Shown here piece by piece: positions 16,236 through 23,933 of a stretch of 64,000 nucleotides of DNA (its first letter is position 1; each line of letters starts with the position of its first letter). A program made the position numbers and the translations under genes. The notes under the pieces are model-generated. The model was not told the DNA's origin and ran no database searches. It was given only the letters and a program-made list of their open reading frames with translations. The DNA comes from Skermanella mucosa (GTDB taxonomy: Bacteria > Pseudomonadota > Alphaproteobacteria > Azospirillales > Azospirillaceae). The stretch covers positions 4,577,001-4,641,000 of the forward strand of contig NZ_CP086106.1 of the NCBI RefSeq assembly GCF_016765655.2, in the 5' to 3' direction.

Positions 16236-17663
16236 ATGGTAGGTCTTTTCGGCATCATACTGTCACTAGTATTGCTTATGTATCTGGCATACAGGGGCAT
16301 CACGGTTCTCGTGCTTGCACCTTTGCTTGCCGCCATGGCTGTTCTTTTCGCCGGCGATCTACCGCTTCTGGCCACGTATACCCAGGTTTTCATGACGGCG
16401 GCGGGCCGCTTCGTGACCACGTATTTCCCGCTGTTCCTGCTCGGCGCCGTGTTCGGCAAGCTGATGGACGACAGCGGGTCCGCGCGGGCCATCGCCCACT
16501 GGATCGTCGAGAAGCTGGGAGCGGAACGCTCCATCCTGGCCGTGGTCCTGGCCTGCGGGATCCTGACCTATGGCGGCGTCTCGCTGTTCGTCGTGGCCTT
16601 CGCCGTCTACCCGATCGCCGTGGCCCTGTTCCGCGAGGCGCAGATCCCCAAGCGGCTGGTCCCCGGCGCCATCGCCCTGGGCTCCTTCACCTTCACCATG
16701 ACGGCGCTGCCCGGCACCCCGGCGATCCAGAACCTGATCCCGATGCCCTATTTCGGCACCGACGCCTTCGCCGCCCCCGGCCTCGGCCTGCTGGCCGCCG
16801 CGATCATGCTGGTCGGCGGCACGGCCTGGCTGAGCTGGCGCCACCACCGCGCCCATGCCGCCGGCGAAGGGTACGGCACCCATCCCGACGATCCCCGCCC
16901 GGAACCGCGCGCCCGCTCCGTCGGCGCCATGGCGCTGGACCGGGACGAGGTCGCCGCCCCCGGAATCCTGATCGCCGTGCTGCCGATCGTGCTGGTGATC
17001 GCGCTGAACTACATCTTCACGAACTTCCTGATCCCGACCTGGGACACCGGCTACCTGGCCGACCCGAAATACGGCGCGACCACCGTCGCGAAGGTCCAGG
17101 GCACCTGGGCGATCATCATCGCCCTGATCGTCAGCAGCGTCGCCGTGGTGGCGCTCAACTGGCGGATTCTGCGCGACCGGGTCGCCACCTCGATCAACGA
17201 GGGCAGCATGGGCTCCCTGCTGCCGATCTTCAACACGGCGTCGGAGGTGGGCTACGGCGCGGTGATCGCGTCCCTCGCGGCCTTCACGATCCTGCGCGAC
17301 TTCGTGCTCAACCTGTCGCCCGACAACCCGCTGATCTCGCTGGCGGTCGCGGTCAATGTGCTGGCCGGCGTCACCGGTTCCGCCTCGGGCGGCATGAGCA
17401 TCGCGCTGGAGACACTCGGCAGCACCTATGCCCAGCTCGGCCAGGCGGCGGGCATCAGCCCGGAACTGCTGCACCGGATCACAGCGATCTCGTCCGGCGG
17501 CTTCGACGCCCTGCCCCACAACGGCGCCGTGATCACGCTGCTGGCGATCTGCAAGCTGACCCACCGCCAGTCCTATGTGGACATCATGATGGTCGCGGTC
17601 GTCATTCCGGTAACCTCGCTGATCGTCATCATCGCGCTGGGCACGATGTTCGGCTCGTTCTGA
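16236..17663 (+). CDS. GntP-family permease
   Basis: 475 residues with about 12-13 hydrophobic helices. It starts MVGLFGIILSLVLLMYLAYRG after GAGGAAA. Family-specific blocks are LPGTPAIQNLIPMPYFGTDAF, the loop with a conserved Asn/Ser helix (SEVGYGAVIASLAAF), VTGSASGGMSIALETLG and SSGGFDALPHNGAVITLL. The last two form the central substrate region in GntP/ArsB-like carriers. Members import gluconate, 3-hydroxybutyrate or related hydroxy acids. The substrate cannot be read from sequence. The location beside an alcohol-dehydrogenase regulator suggests a small organic acid of the same pathway. It converges on the regulator gene. Confidence 0.85.
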   Translation: MVGLFGIILSLVLLMYLAYRGITVLVLAPLLAAMAVLFAGDLPLLATYTQVFMTAAGRFVTTYFPLFLLGAVFGKLMDDSGSARAIAHWIVEKLGAERSILAVVLACGILTYGGVSLFVVAFAVYPIAVALFREAQIPKRLVPGAIALGSFTFTMTALPGTPAIQNLIPMPYFGTDAFAAPGLGLLAAAIMLVGGTAWLSWRHHRAHAAGEGYGTHPDDPRPEPRARSVGAMALDRDEVAAPGILIAVLPIVLVIALNYIFTNFLIPTWDTGYLADPKYGATTVAKVQGTWAIIIALIVSSVAVVALNWRILRDRVATSINEGSMGSLLPIFNTASEVGYGAVIASLAAFTILRDFVLNLSPDNPLISLAVAVNVLAGVTGSASGGMSIALETLGSTYAQLGQAAGISPELLHRITAISSGGFDALPHNGAVITLLAICKLTHRQSYVDIMMVAVVIPVTSLIVIIALGTMFGSF

Positions 17664-17673
17664 AGCCGCCCGC

Positions 17674-19515
17674 TCAACGCTGGCGGAGCTTCTTGTAGAC
17701 CGTGTTGCGGGTGACGCCCAGGCGGCGGGCGGTTTCGGCGACGTTGCCGCCGGTCTGCTCCCAGGTCGCCACCACGCGGTCGATCACCGCCCGCTCCAGC
17801 GTCGAGGATGCCGGCGCCGGAGCGGCCCGGGGAGGGTCGACATGGCAGGTGTCGATCACGCCCTGGTCGCCGACCGCGATGGCGAGCCTGGTCAGCACGC
17901 CGCGCAGTTCGCGGATGTTGCCGGGCCAGGTCCGCCCGGCCAGCGCCGCCAGCGCCGCGTCGGCGATGGCGCAGCCGGGATCGATCTCCCGCAGCAGCCG
18001 GCGGGCGATCGCGTCGAAATCGGACCTTCCGGCCAGCGGCGGCAATTCCACCTCCACCGTGTTGAGCCGGTAGAACAGGTCGGCCCGGAAGCGCCCGGCG
18101 CCCACCGCCTCCCCCAGATCCACGTTGGTCGCGGCGACGAGCTGAAGATCCACCTTCCGCCTCGCCCCGCCGCCGACCGGGCGGACCGTCCAGTCGTCGA
18201 GCAGCCGCAGCAGGCTTCCCTGCACCGGCAGCGGCATGTCGCCGATCTCGTCCAGGAACAGGGTCCCGCCGTCCGCCTCTATGACCAGCCCGCGGGCGCC
18301 GCCGCGGCGCGCCCCCGTGAAGGCGCCGTCGGCGTAGCCGAACAGTTCGGCCTCGACCAGGCTCTCCGGCAGGGCCGCGCAATTGACCGGGACGAAGGCG
18401 CCGGTGCGACCGCTCGCGGCATGGGCATGGCGGGCCATCAGCTCCTTGCCGGTTCCCGTGGCGCCCCGGATCAGGATGGGCACCGCCCGCGCCGCGGCAC
18501 CGGAGACCTGCCGCAGCGCCGCCTTGACGGCGGGATCCTCGGCGATGAAGCCGACCTGGCGATCGGGCGTCCCGCGGTCCTTCCGCGCGTGGATCGGACA
18601 GGCATGGCGCAGATTGTCGATCGCGACGACGTAGCTGCTGCCCTCGTGGTCCTCCAGCCGCACACGCTCCCGGCGATGCCCCTCGTCCAGGAACCGGTGG
18701 AAGCCGGTCCGGAACAGCTCCGCGAAATGATGCCCGGGACTGGCCGGCAGCCCCTGGAGGAAGAACTGCGCCTGCCGGTTGGCCGCCAGCACCCTGCCCT
18801 CCCCGTCCACCGCCAGCAGGCCGGCGCTCAGCGTGCGCAGATACTCGGCCCTGGTGTGGAAGATCAGGACGAGATGGTCGCGGTGGGCCTCGCGGAACAG
18901 CCCGTTCTCGATCTGGCGGACCGACATCTTCACCAGCGCCATGGTGTGGCGCTGCCGGGACCTGCAGTCGCTCGACGCGTCCAGCACGGCGGCGATCTCG
19001 CCGGTGGGGCCGAAGATCGGCGCCGCGTTGCAGGTCAGCCCGCCGTACGTCGTGAAGAAATGCTCCGGCCCGTGGACCGTCACCGGCGCCCGCAGGGAAG
19101 CCGCCAAGCCGAGGGCGTTGGTGCCCTGGTGCAGTTCGCCCCACAGGCCCCCGGCCCGGATGTTCTTGGCGTCGGCCGTGGTGCGGAAAGTATCGTCGGT
19201 GATGGTGTCCAGCACCATGCCGCCGGGATCGCCCAGGGCGATCATGAAGTTGGAGCCGGAGATCTGGTGGTAGAGGTTATGCATCTCGGCCAGCGCCAGC
19301 CGGCGGGTCGTTTCGTGCCGCTCGCGCGCCTCCTCCAGCTGGGTACCGGCGGCGTAGATTAGCTCGGGCGAGCGGTGCGGCTCCAGCCCCGCCTCCAGGC
19401 AGCGATCCCAGGACTGCCGGATCTCCGGGGCGAGCAGGTCCGGCGAAGCGATGCCCCGGTCCTGGAGTTCGATGCGCGCCTGCCTCAGGCGCTCCGCGGG
19501 CGAGAGCAGTCCCAT
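17674..19515 (-). CDS. Sigma-54-dependent activator of the AcoR type, divergent from adh
   Basis: 613 residues. N-terminal GAF-like sensor domain (about 75-200, with HQGTNALGLAASL where AcoR-like proteins have GTNG/AxG), a PAS-like segment (about 220-320), the AAA+ domain with Walker A GATGTGKELMARHAH and the sigma-54 contact loop DGAFTGARRGG, and a C-terminal Fis-type helix-turn-helix (VAETARRLGVTRNTVYKKL). The ATG at 19515 follows GGGGAGGA. It probably senses a small alcohol, ketone or diol and switches on the divergently transcribed dehydrogenase from the -24/-12 promoter at 19648. Confidence 0.92.
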   Translation of the reverse strand: MGLLSPAERLRQARIELQDRGIASPDLLAPEIRQSWDRCLEAGLEPHRSPELIYAAGTQLEEARERHETTRRLALAEMHNLYHQISGSNFMIALGDPGGMVLDTITDDTFRTTADAKNIRAGGLWGELHQGTNALGLAASLRAPVTVHGPEHFFTTYGGLTCNAAPIFGPTGEIAAVLDASSDCRSRQRHTMALVKMSVRQIENGLFREAHRDHLVLIFHTRAEYLRTLSAGLLAVDGEGRVLAANRQAQFFLQGLPASPGHHFAELFRTGFHRFLDEGHRRERVRLEDHEGSSYVVAIDNLRHACPIHARKDRGTPDRQVGFIAEDPAVKAALRQVSGAAARAVPILIRGATGTGKELMARHAHAASGRTGAFVPVNCAALPESLVEAELFGYADGAFTGARRGGARGLVIEADGGTLFLDEIGDMPLPVQGSLLRLLDDWTVRPVGGGARRKVDLQLVAATNVDLGEAVGAGRFRADLFYRLNTVEVELPPLAGRSDFDAIARRLLREIDPGCAIADAALAALAGRTWPGNIRELRGVLTRLAIAVGDQGVIDTCHVDPPRAAPAPASSTLERAVIDRVVATWEQTGGNVAETARRLGVTRNTVYKKLRQR

Positions 19516-19647
19516 GTCCCGTTCCTCCCCTGACGACCTGTTATGTTCAAGTCTTGCACAGCCAAGGTGTGAGCAGGCGTTGATTATGTAAACACGCAAT
19601 TCGGGGCAATTCCGAGGAATGCCGCGAGTTCCCGCCTTTCCGCACCC

Positions 19648-19663
19648 TGGCACGCCCCTTGCC
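19648..19663 (+). promoter_or_regulatory. Sigma-54 (-24/-12) promoter of adh
   Basis: TGGCACGCCCCTTGCC carries the invariant GG and GC exactly 10 bases apart and matches the TGGCACG-N4-TTGC consensus. The start of transcription would be near 19674, 55 bases ahead of the adh ATG. Upstream, an imperfect dyad TGCACA-N7-TGTGAGCA (19555-19575) could be the enhancer site for the divergent activator. Confidence 0.88.
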
Positions 19664-19728
19664 TTTACCGGTCCCGGTTCCAACGAGAACCTGAAGATCG
19701 ACCGAATCACAAACGGGGAGGCTCATCC

Positions 19729-20772
19729 ATGAAGGCGGCCGTGCTCTACGAATTCGACCCGTCGCTCACCAGCCCGCAGTTCGTCCGGTACGAGGAGGTC
19801 CCCGATCCCAAGATCGAGAAGACCACCGACGTGATCGTGCGCATCGGCGGCGCCGGCGTCTGCCGGACCGACCTGCACATCGTGGAAGGGATCTGGCGCA
19901 GCAAGGTCGATGTACAGCTTCCCTACATCATGGGCCACGAGAACGCCGGCTGGGTCGAGGAGGTGGGCAAGGGCGTCGAGGGCATCAAGGTCGGCGACCC
20001 CGTCATCTGCCACCCGCTGGTGACCAGCGGTCATTGCCTGGCCTGCAGGCGCGGCGACGACATGCACGCGACCGACAGCAAGTTTCCAGGCATCAATGCC
20101 AACGGCGGCTATGCCGAGTACCTGCTGACCGGCGTGCGGTCCCTGATCAAGCTGCCGGCCAGCCTGACCCCCAAGGACGTCGCCCCCTATACCGACGCCG
20201 GCCTGACCGCCTACCGCGCCGCCAAGAAGGCGTCCCGCCACTTGCTTCCCGGCGAATACGCCGTCGTGATCGGCGTCGGCGGGCTGGGCCATATCGGCGT
20301 CCAGGTCCTCGCCGCACTGTGCGCCGCCGAGATCATCGCGGTGGACCGCTCCGACATGGCGCTTGGTTTGGCGAAGGAGTGCGGCGCCCATCACTTGGTG
20401 AAGTCCGACGGCACCGAGGTCGAACAGATCCTGGCCCTGACCGGCGGGCGCGGGGCCGAGGCGGTGATCGACTTCGTCGGCGAGGGCGACGCGGTCGAGA
20501 AGGGCCTCGCCATGACCCGCAACGCCGGCTTCTACTACATCGTCGGCTATGGCGGGAAAGTGGAGATCCCGACGATCGAGATGATCACGTCGGAGAAGAC
20601 CATCGTCGGCAACCTGGTCGGCACATATCCCGAACTGGTCGAGCTGATGGCCCTGGCGGACCGCGGCCTGGTCAAGCTGGCGACCCGCGAATACCGGCTT
20701 GAGCAGGCCAACGAGGCGCTGCACGACCTGCACCACGGCAAGGTCAAGGGCCGTGCCGTCCTGATACCCTGA
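19729..20772 (+). CDS. Zinc-dependent NAD(P) alcohol dehydrogenase of the prm island
   Basis: 347 residues of the medium-chain dehydrogenase family. Catalytic zinc residues are Cys in GAGVCRTDLHI and GHENAGWVEEVGKGV. The dinucleotide fold is GVGGLGHIGVQVL. In the structural-zinc lobe (SGHCLACRRGDDMHATD) only two of the usual four cysteines remain; Ser and Ala stand at the first and fourth positions. It lies in the position of the adh gene that accompanies propane monooxygenase clusters, so it likely oxidises the alcohol made by the monooxygenase (for example 2-propanol). It is controlled by the sigma-54 promoter and GGGGAGG before the ATG. Confidence 0.88.
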   Translation: MKAAVLYEFDPSLTSPQFVRYEEVPDPKIEKTTDVIVRIGGAGVCRTDLHIVEGIWRSKVDVQLPYIMGHENAGWVEEVGKGVEGIKVGDPVICHPLVTSGHCLACRRGDDMHATDSKFPGINANGGYAEYLLTGVRSLIKLPASLTPKDVAPYTDAGLTAYRAAKKASRHLLPGEYAVVIGVGGLGHIGVQVLAALCAAEIIAVDRSDMALGLAKECGAHHLVKSDGTEVEQILALTGGRGAEAVIDFVGEGDAVEKGLAMTRNAGFYYIVGYGGKVEIPTIEMITSEKTIVGNLVGTYPELVELMALADRGLVKLATREYRLEQANEALHDLHHGKVKGRAVLIP

Positions 20773-20900
20773 GGCTTTGGAGCGCGTTCCATGAGCCGCG
20801 ATGCGTTGGGCCACGGCCCAACGCATCGGCCCGGCTGCCCCGGCCTGATCGACCTGATCGGGCACGGCTCCTATACCCTGAGGCTCCAATACCCTGAGGC
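20764..20900. repeat. Three copies of ATACCCTGAGGC after adh
   Basis: The 12-mer ATACCCTGAGGC occurs at 20764-20775 (last codons and stop of adh), 20873-20884 and 20889-20900, all in the same orientation. The copies flank a strong palindrome. This looks like local duplication of the adh 3' end. Confidence 0.7.
20800..20827. terminator. Strong palindrome after adh (terminator or REP-like)
   Basis: GATGCGTTGGGCC (20800-20812) and GGCCCAACGCATC (20815-20827) are perfectly complementary over 13 bp with only two bases between. No T-tract follows, so it may act as a mRNA 3'-end block or be a repeated extragenic palindrome instead of a classical terminator. Confidence 0.6.
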
Positions 20901-20923
20901 ACAGATACTGGAAGGACATCGCC

Positions 20924-21166
20924 ATGGGTTTCGAACCCGAGGTCGCCCAGGCCGGCCCGTACGAGTGGGAAGTCGAGGAAGGCGATCTGGTCTTGTGGTG
21001 CCGGTGCGGGCGCAGCGCCACCCAGCCGATCTGCGACGGCTCCCACGCCGGCACCGGGATCAGCCCGATGGGGTGGAGGGCGCCCGGCACCGGGACGGTC
21101 TTCCTGTGTGGCTGCAAGCATACCGCCAACGCACCGCTCTGCGACGGGCACCACAATGACCTCTGA
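20924..21166 (+). CDS. CDGSH iron-sulfur protein with two clusters
   Basis: 80 residues with AAGGA before the ATG. Two complete CDGSH-type sites are visible: CRCGRSATQPICDGSH and CGCKHTANAPLCDGHH. Each has three Cys and one His to hold a [2Fe-2S] cluster, as in mitoNEET/MiNT-type proteins. Such proteins transfer electrons or clusters. The position between the alcohol dehydrogenase and the monooxygenase operon invites a link to the iron-sulfur reductase or diiron centre, but that is inference. The next gene begins before this one ends. Confidence 0.88.
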   Translation: MGFEPEVAQAGPYEWEVEEGDLVLWCRCGRSATQPICDGSHAGTGISPMGWRAPGTGTVFLCGCKHTANAPLCDGHHNDL

Positions 21167-21473
21167 CGACGGACACTCCGACGACCCGTTCCAGATCCTG
21201 ATGGCCGAACGCTACGCCATCGTCGCGAAGCTGACCGAGCTGAACTCGGCCCAGCTCACGCGGGAGGGCCGGCGCGCCGGGGTGGAGTTCGAGCTGTCCC
21301 GCTGCCGCCAGGACCTGGCGGCGGCGCCGACGCCCGAGCTGTCGGCCCGGCTGGCCGAACTGGAACGGGAACACCGCGACGCCATCGAGCAGACGAAGAA
21401 GATCGAGGCCGAACGCGAGGCCCTGATCCTCAAGCTGGAAGAGATCGTCCATCGATTGAACGAACCGCACTGA
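21156..21473 (+). CDS. Small coiled-coil protein, unknown function
   Basis: 105 residues from the ATG at 21156, overlapping the CDGSH gene by 11 bases, which suggests coupling. After a short acidic start (MTSDDGHSDDPFQILMAER) the protein is one long charged helix (VEFELSRCRQDLAAAP, LAELEREHRDAIEQTKKIEA, ALILKLEEIVHRL), likely a coiled coil. No family recognised. The overlap and direction place it in the adh-CDGSH unit. Confidence 0.55.
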   Translation: MTSDDGHSDDPFQILMAERYAIVAKLTELNSAQLTREGRRAGVEFELSRCRQDLAAAPTPELSARLAELEREHRDAIEQTKKIEAEREALILKLEEIVHRLNEPH

Positions 21474-21508
21474 ACGCTGGACCGAACGCAAACCGGAGAC
21501 CCGACACC

Positions 21509-21691
21509 ATGACCACTTCAGCGGCATCGGCCGAGGATGCATCCAAGGACGAATTCTTCAAGCGGCTCGCCGACTTGTCACAGGAGATGATCGCCGCCCA
21601 TGGAGAAGACTTCACCATGGGAGCCCTGATCCTGGGCGCCCGCTACATCGCGGAGAAGAAGGCGAAGCCGGAGGAGACGGCGAAGAAGTAG
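21509..21691 (+). CDS. Small helical protein, unknown function
   Basis: 60 residues, MTTSAASAEDASKDEFFKRL onward, with GGAGA 9 bases before the ATG. It ends in a Lys-rich tail. The middle (LSQEMIAAHGEDFTMGALIL) looks amphipathic. It follows the coiled-coil gene by 35 bases and may be the last gene of the adh operon. Function unknown. Confidence 0.5.
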   Translation: MTTSAASAEDASKDEFFKRLADLSQEMIAAHGEDFTMGALILGARYIAEKKAKPEETAKK

Positions 21692-21699
21692 CGCTGCAG

Positions 21700-21921
21700 T
21701 CAGTGGCTGGGCATGGCGAAGCGCATGAGGCTGTAGACGGTCACGACCAGTCCCGTCAACGCGACATACATGCAACCACACCCCTGCAAGACGGCCAGTT
21801 TTGAAACACTCCGGCGGCCCTGAACGTCCCACAAGTAAACAATGACCACAATCGAGATCGGGAGAAAGATCCGCAAGCCAGCATTTACAAGGGCCTGAGA
21901 GATGCCCAAGAACTGGCACAC
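21700..21921 (-). CDS. Doubtful small membrane-protein ORF in the prm control region
   Basis: 73 residues from a GTG, with two hydrophobic segments (LRIFLPISIVVIVYLW and YVALTGLVVTVYSLM). The second half uses GC-rich codons like real genes here. Against it: there is no ribosome binding site, and the proposed start lies inside the sigma-54 promoter at 21914-21929. It may be non-coding regulatory DNA. Confidence 0.2.
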   Translation of the reverse strand: MCQFLGISQALVNAGLRIFLPISIVVIVYLWDVQGRRSVSKLAVLQGCGCMYVALTGLVVTVYSLMRFAMPSH

Positions 21922-21929
21922 CGCTTGCT
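21914..21929 (+). promoter_or_regulatory. Sigma-54 (-24/-12) promoter of the prmABCD operon
   Basis: TGGCACACCGCTTGCT has GG and GC exactly 10 bases apart and matches the -24/-12 consensus. Predicted transcription starts near 21940, leaving a leader of about 240 bases before prmA. Two activators of the right class lie in the island (17674-19515 and 30324-32261). Confidence 0.87.
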
Positions 21930-22182
21930 AACCATCGTAAGAACAACAAGCCACCGACCATGACGCGGTGCAATAAACAAGGAAGTAGTGCGGGGAAACG
22001 GCCATGACAGCAGCACGGCGGAAAATTTCTGCATTCCGGGCGTAAGGCACGCTCCGGAAAATCATGGAACGCCATCCCGGACTGAACTCAAGCCGGCCCG
22101 AAGAGCCGGCCAAGGCGGAAACCTGTCGTTATACGAAATGTCGGCAACGAGATTCCAGCCAACGAATTCCAGGGAGTAAACC

Positions 22183-23847
22183 ATGCCTGACGGTTTGACG
22201 CTCAACAAGATCATCGCTCAGAAGGGCATCAGCATCGGCGAGGCGGCGCGCCGGGTCGCGGACTTGGGCTGGACGCCCTCCTATGTCCAGGAAGCCATGA
22301 CCTTCCCGACCGACTACAAGATCTCCAAGGCGCCCAAGGACCCCATGAAGCAGGTCCTGCGGTCGTACTTCCCCATGCAGGAAGAGAAGGACAACAGGGT
22401 TTACGGCGCGCTCGACGCGGCGCTGCGCGGCGACATGTTCCGCAACGTGGAGCCCCGCTGGGTCGAATGGATGAAGCTGTTCCTGGCGATCATCCCCTTC
22501 CCCGAGATCTCGGCCGCGCGCTCCATGGCGATGGTCGGCCGGCTGGCGCCGGGCGATGACCTGCGCACCGGGTTCACCATGCAGATGGTCGACGAGTTCA
22601 GGCACTCGACCATCCAGATGAACCTGAAGAAGTGGTACATGGAGAACTACATCGACCCGGCCGGGTTCGACATCACCGAGGCCGCGTTCGGCAAGTGCTA
22701 CGCCACCACCATCGGCCGGCAATTCGGCGAAGCCTTCGTGACCGGCGACGCGATCACCGCCGCCAACATCTACCTGACCGTCGTCGCCGAGACGGCCTTC
22801 ACCAACACCCTGTTCGTCGCGATGCCGTCGGAAGCGGCTCGGAACGGCGACTACGCCCTGCCGACCGTGTTCCTGTCGGTCCAGTCGGACGAGAGCCGCC
22901 ACATCGGCAACGGCCACTCGCTGCTGATGTCGATCCTCAACAACCCCGACAACCACCAGCTCCTGGAACGCGACCTGAAATACGCGTTCTGGCAGAACCA
23001 CGCGATCGTCGACGCCGCTATCGGCACCATCATCGAGTACGGCACGACCAACCGCGACAAGAACAAGGAGAGCTACGCGGAACTGTGGCACCGCTGGATC
23101 TTCGAGGACTATTACCGGACCTACATGCTGCCGCTGGAGAAGTACGGCATCAAGATCCACCACGACGACGTCCACGAGGCGTTCGACCGAATCGTCAAGA
23201 AGAACTACGTCCACAAGGTCGCCCAGTTCTTCTCCGCCGGCTGGTGGGCCAACTTCTGGCGCATCGAGGCCATGACCGAGCGGGACTTCGAGTGGTTCGA
23301 GCACAAGTATCCCGGCTGGTATGACGAGTTCGGCGCATGGTGGGAGAACTACGCCAAGCTCAGCAAGCCCGGCAACCCGCCGATCACCTTCGTGGACACC
23401 GGCTACGTCTATCCGCACCGCTGCTGGTCCAACCTGGTGCCCTGCCTGATCCGCGAGGACATGGTCGTGGACGAGGTGGACGGCCAGATCTACACCTACG
23501 GCCACGAGGTGGACCGCTGGACCCACAAGGTCGCCTTCCAGGGCGAGTACGAGGGTCGGCCGACCCCCGCCATGGGCCGTTTCAGCGGCCATCGCGAGTG
23601 GGAGAGCATGTACCATGGCTGGGACCTGGCCGACGCGATCAAGGACATGGGCTTCGTCCGCCCCGACGGTAAGACCCTGATCGCCCAGCCCCACCTGTCG
23701 TTCGACGAGAAGGACATGTGGACCCTGGACCATGTGCGCGGCTACGAGATCAAGAGCCCCCTGATCACGCTCCGCGAGATGACCCCCGAACAGCGCGAGA
23801 AGCACGTCGCCGAGTACAAGAAGGGCTTCAAGGTCCATCGGATCTGA
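22183..23847 (+). CDS. prmA: Propane/ketone monooxygenase hydroxylase, large (alpha) subunit
   Basis: 554 residues, the diiron-bearing subunit of a soluble multicomponent monooxygenase. All six carboxylate and histidine ligands are present with the methane-monooxygenase spacing: Glu108 (PFPEIS), Glu138 and His141 (DEFRHS), Glu203 (VVAET), Glu237 and His240 (SDESRHIGNGH). With reductase and coupling protein it inserts one oxygen atom into a short alkane, acetone or similar substrate. The order alpha-reductase-beta-coupling protein matches actinobacterial prmABCD/mimABCD. A perfect hairpin follows the stop. Confidence 0.93.
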   Translation: MPDGLTLNKIIAQKGISIGEAARRVADLGWTPSYVQEAMTFPTDYKISKAPKDPMKQVLRSYFPMQEEKDNRVYGALDAALRGDMFRNVEPRWVEWMKLFLAIIPFPEISAARSMAMVGRLAPGDDLRTGFTMQMVDEFRHSTIQMNLKKWYMENYIDPAGFDITEAAFGKCYATTIGRQFGEAFVTGDAITAANIYLTVVAETAFTNTLFVAMPSEAARNGDYALPTVFLSVQSDESRHIGNGHSLLMSILNNPDNHQLLERDLKYAFWQNHAIVDAAIGTIIEYGTTNRDKNKESYAELWHRWIFEDYYRTYMLPLEKYGIKIHHDDVHEAFDRIVKKNYVHKVAQFFSAGWWANFWRIEAMTERDFEWFEHKYPGWYDEFGAWWENYAKLSKPGNPPITFVDTGYVYPHRCWSNLVPCLIREDMVVDEVDGQIYTYGHEVDRWTHKVAFQGEYEGRPTPAMGRFSGHREWESMYHGWDLADAIKDMGFVRPDGKTLIAQPHLSFDEKDMWTLDHVRGYEIKSPLITLREMTPEQREKHVAEYKKGFKVHRI

Positions 23848-23863
23848 CGCCCGGCCGGAAACA

Positions 23864-23888
23864 GGGGAGCGCCGCCAAGGCGCTCCCC
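23864..23888 (+). terminator. Intercistronic hairpin between prmA and prmB
   Basis: GGGGAGCGCC (23864-23873) and GGCGCTCCCC (23879-23888) form a perfect 10-bp stem with loop gccaa. There is no T-tract. It more likely stabilises the prmA message or lowers downstream expression than ends transcription. Confidence 0.6.
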
Positions 23889-23933
23889 GACTTCCGCCGC
23901 AAGCCGCCAGATCTTCGTCCAGGGGAATCCCAC

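Larger units (their letters stand above)
21692..22182 (+). promoter_or_regulatory. Control region and long leader of the prm operon
   Basis: About 490 bases without a firm gene. It contains the sigma-54 promoter at 21914-21929. Upstream are roughly 220 bases of lower-GC sequence where activator sites are expected; GTAAACA at 21835-21841 also occurs ahead of adh (19588-19594), a weak shared motif. Downstream is a leader of about 240 bases with self-complementary stretches (TTCCGG at 22034 with CCGGAA at 22053; GCCGGC at 22092 with GCCGGC at 22105). The prmA ribosome binding site is near CAGGGAG at 22171-22177. Confidence 0.6.

Noticed and set aside
21700-21921. Two-helix membrane protein as a firm gene upstream of prmA
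   Set aside because: Its GTG start falls inside the sigma-54 promoter and no ribosome binding site is present. Kept only as a doubtful entry.
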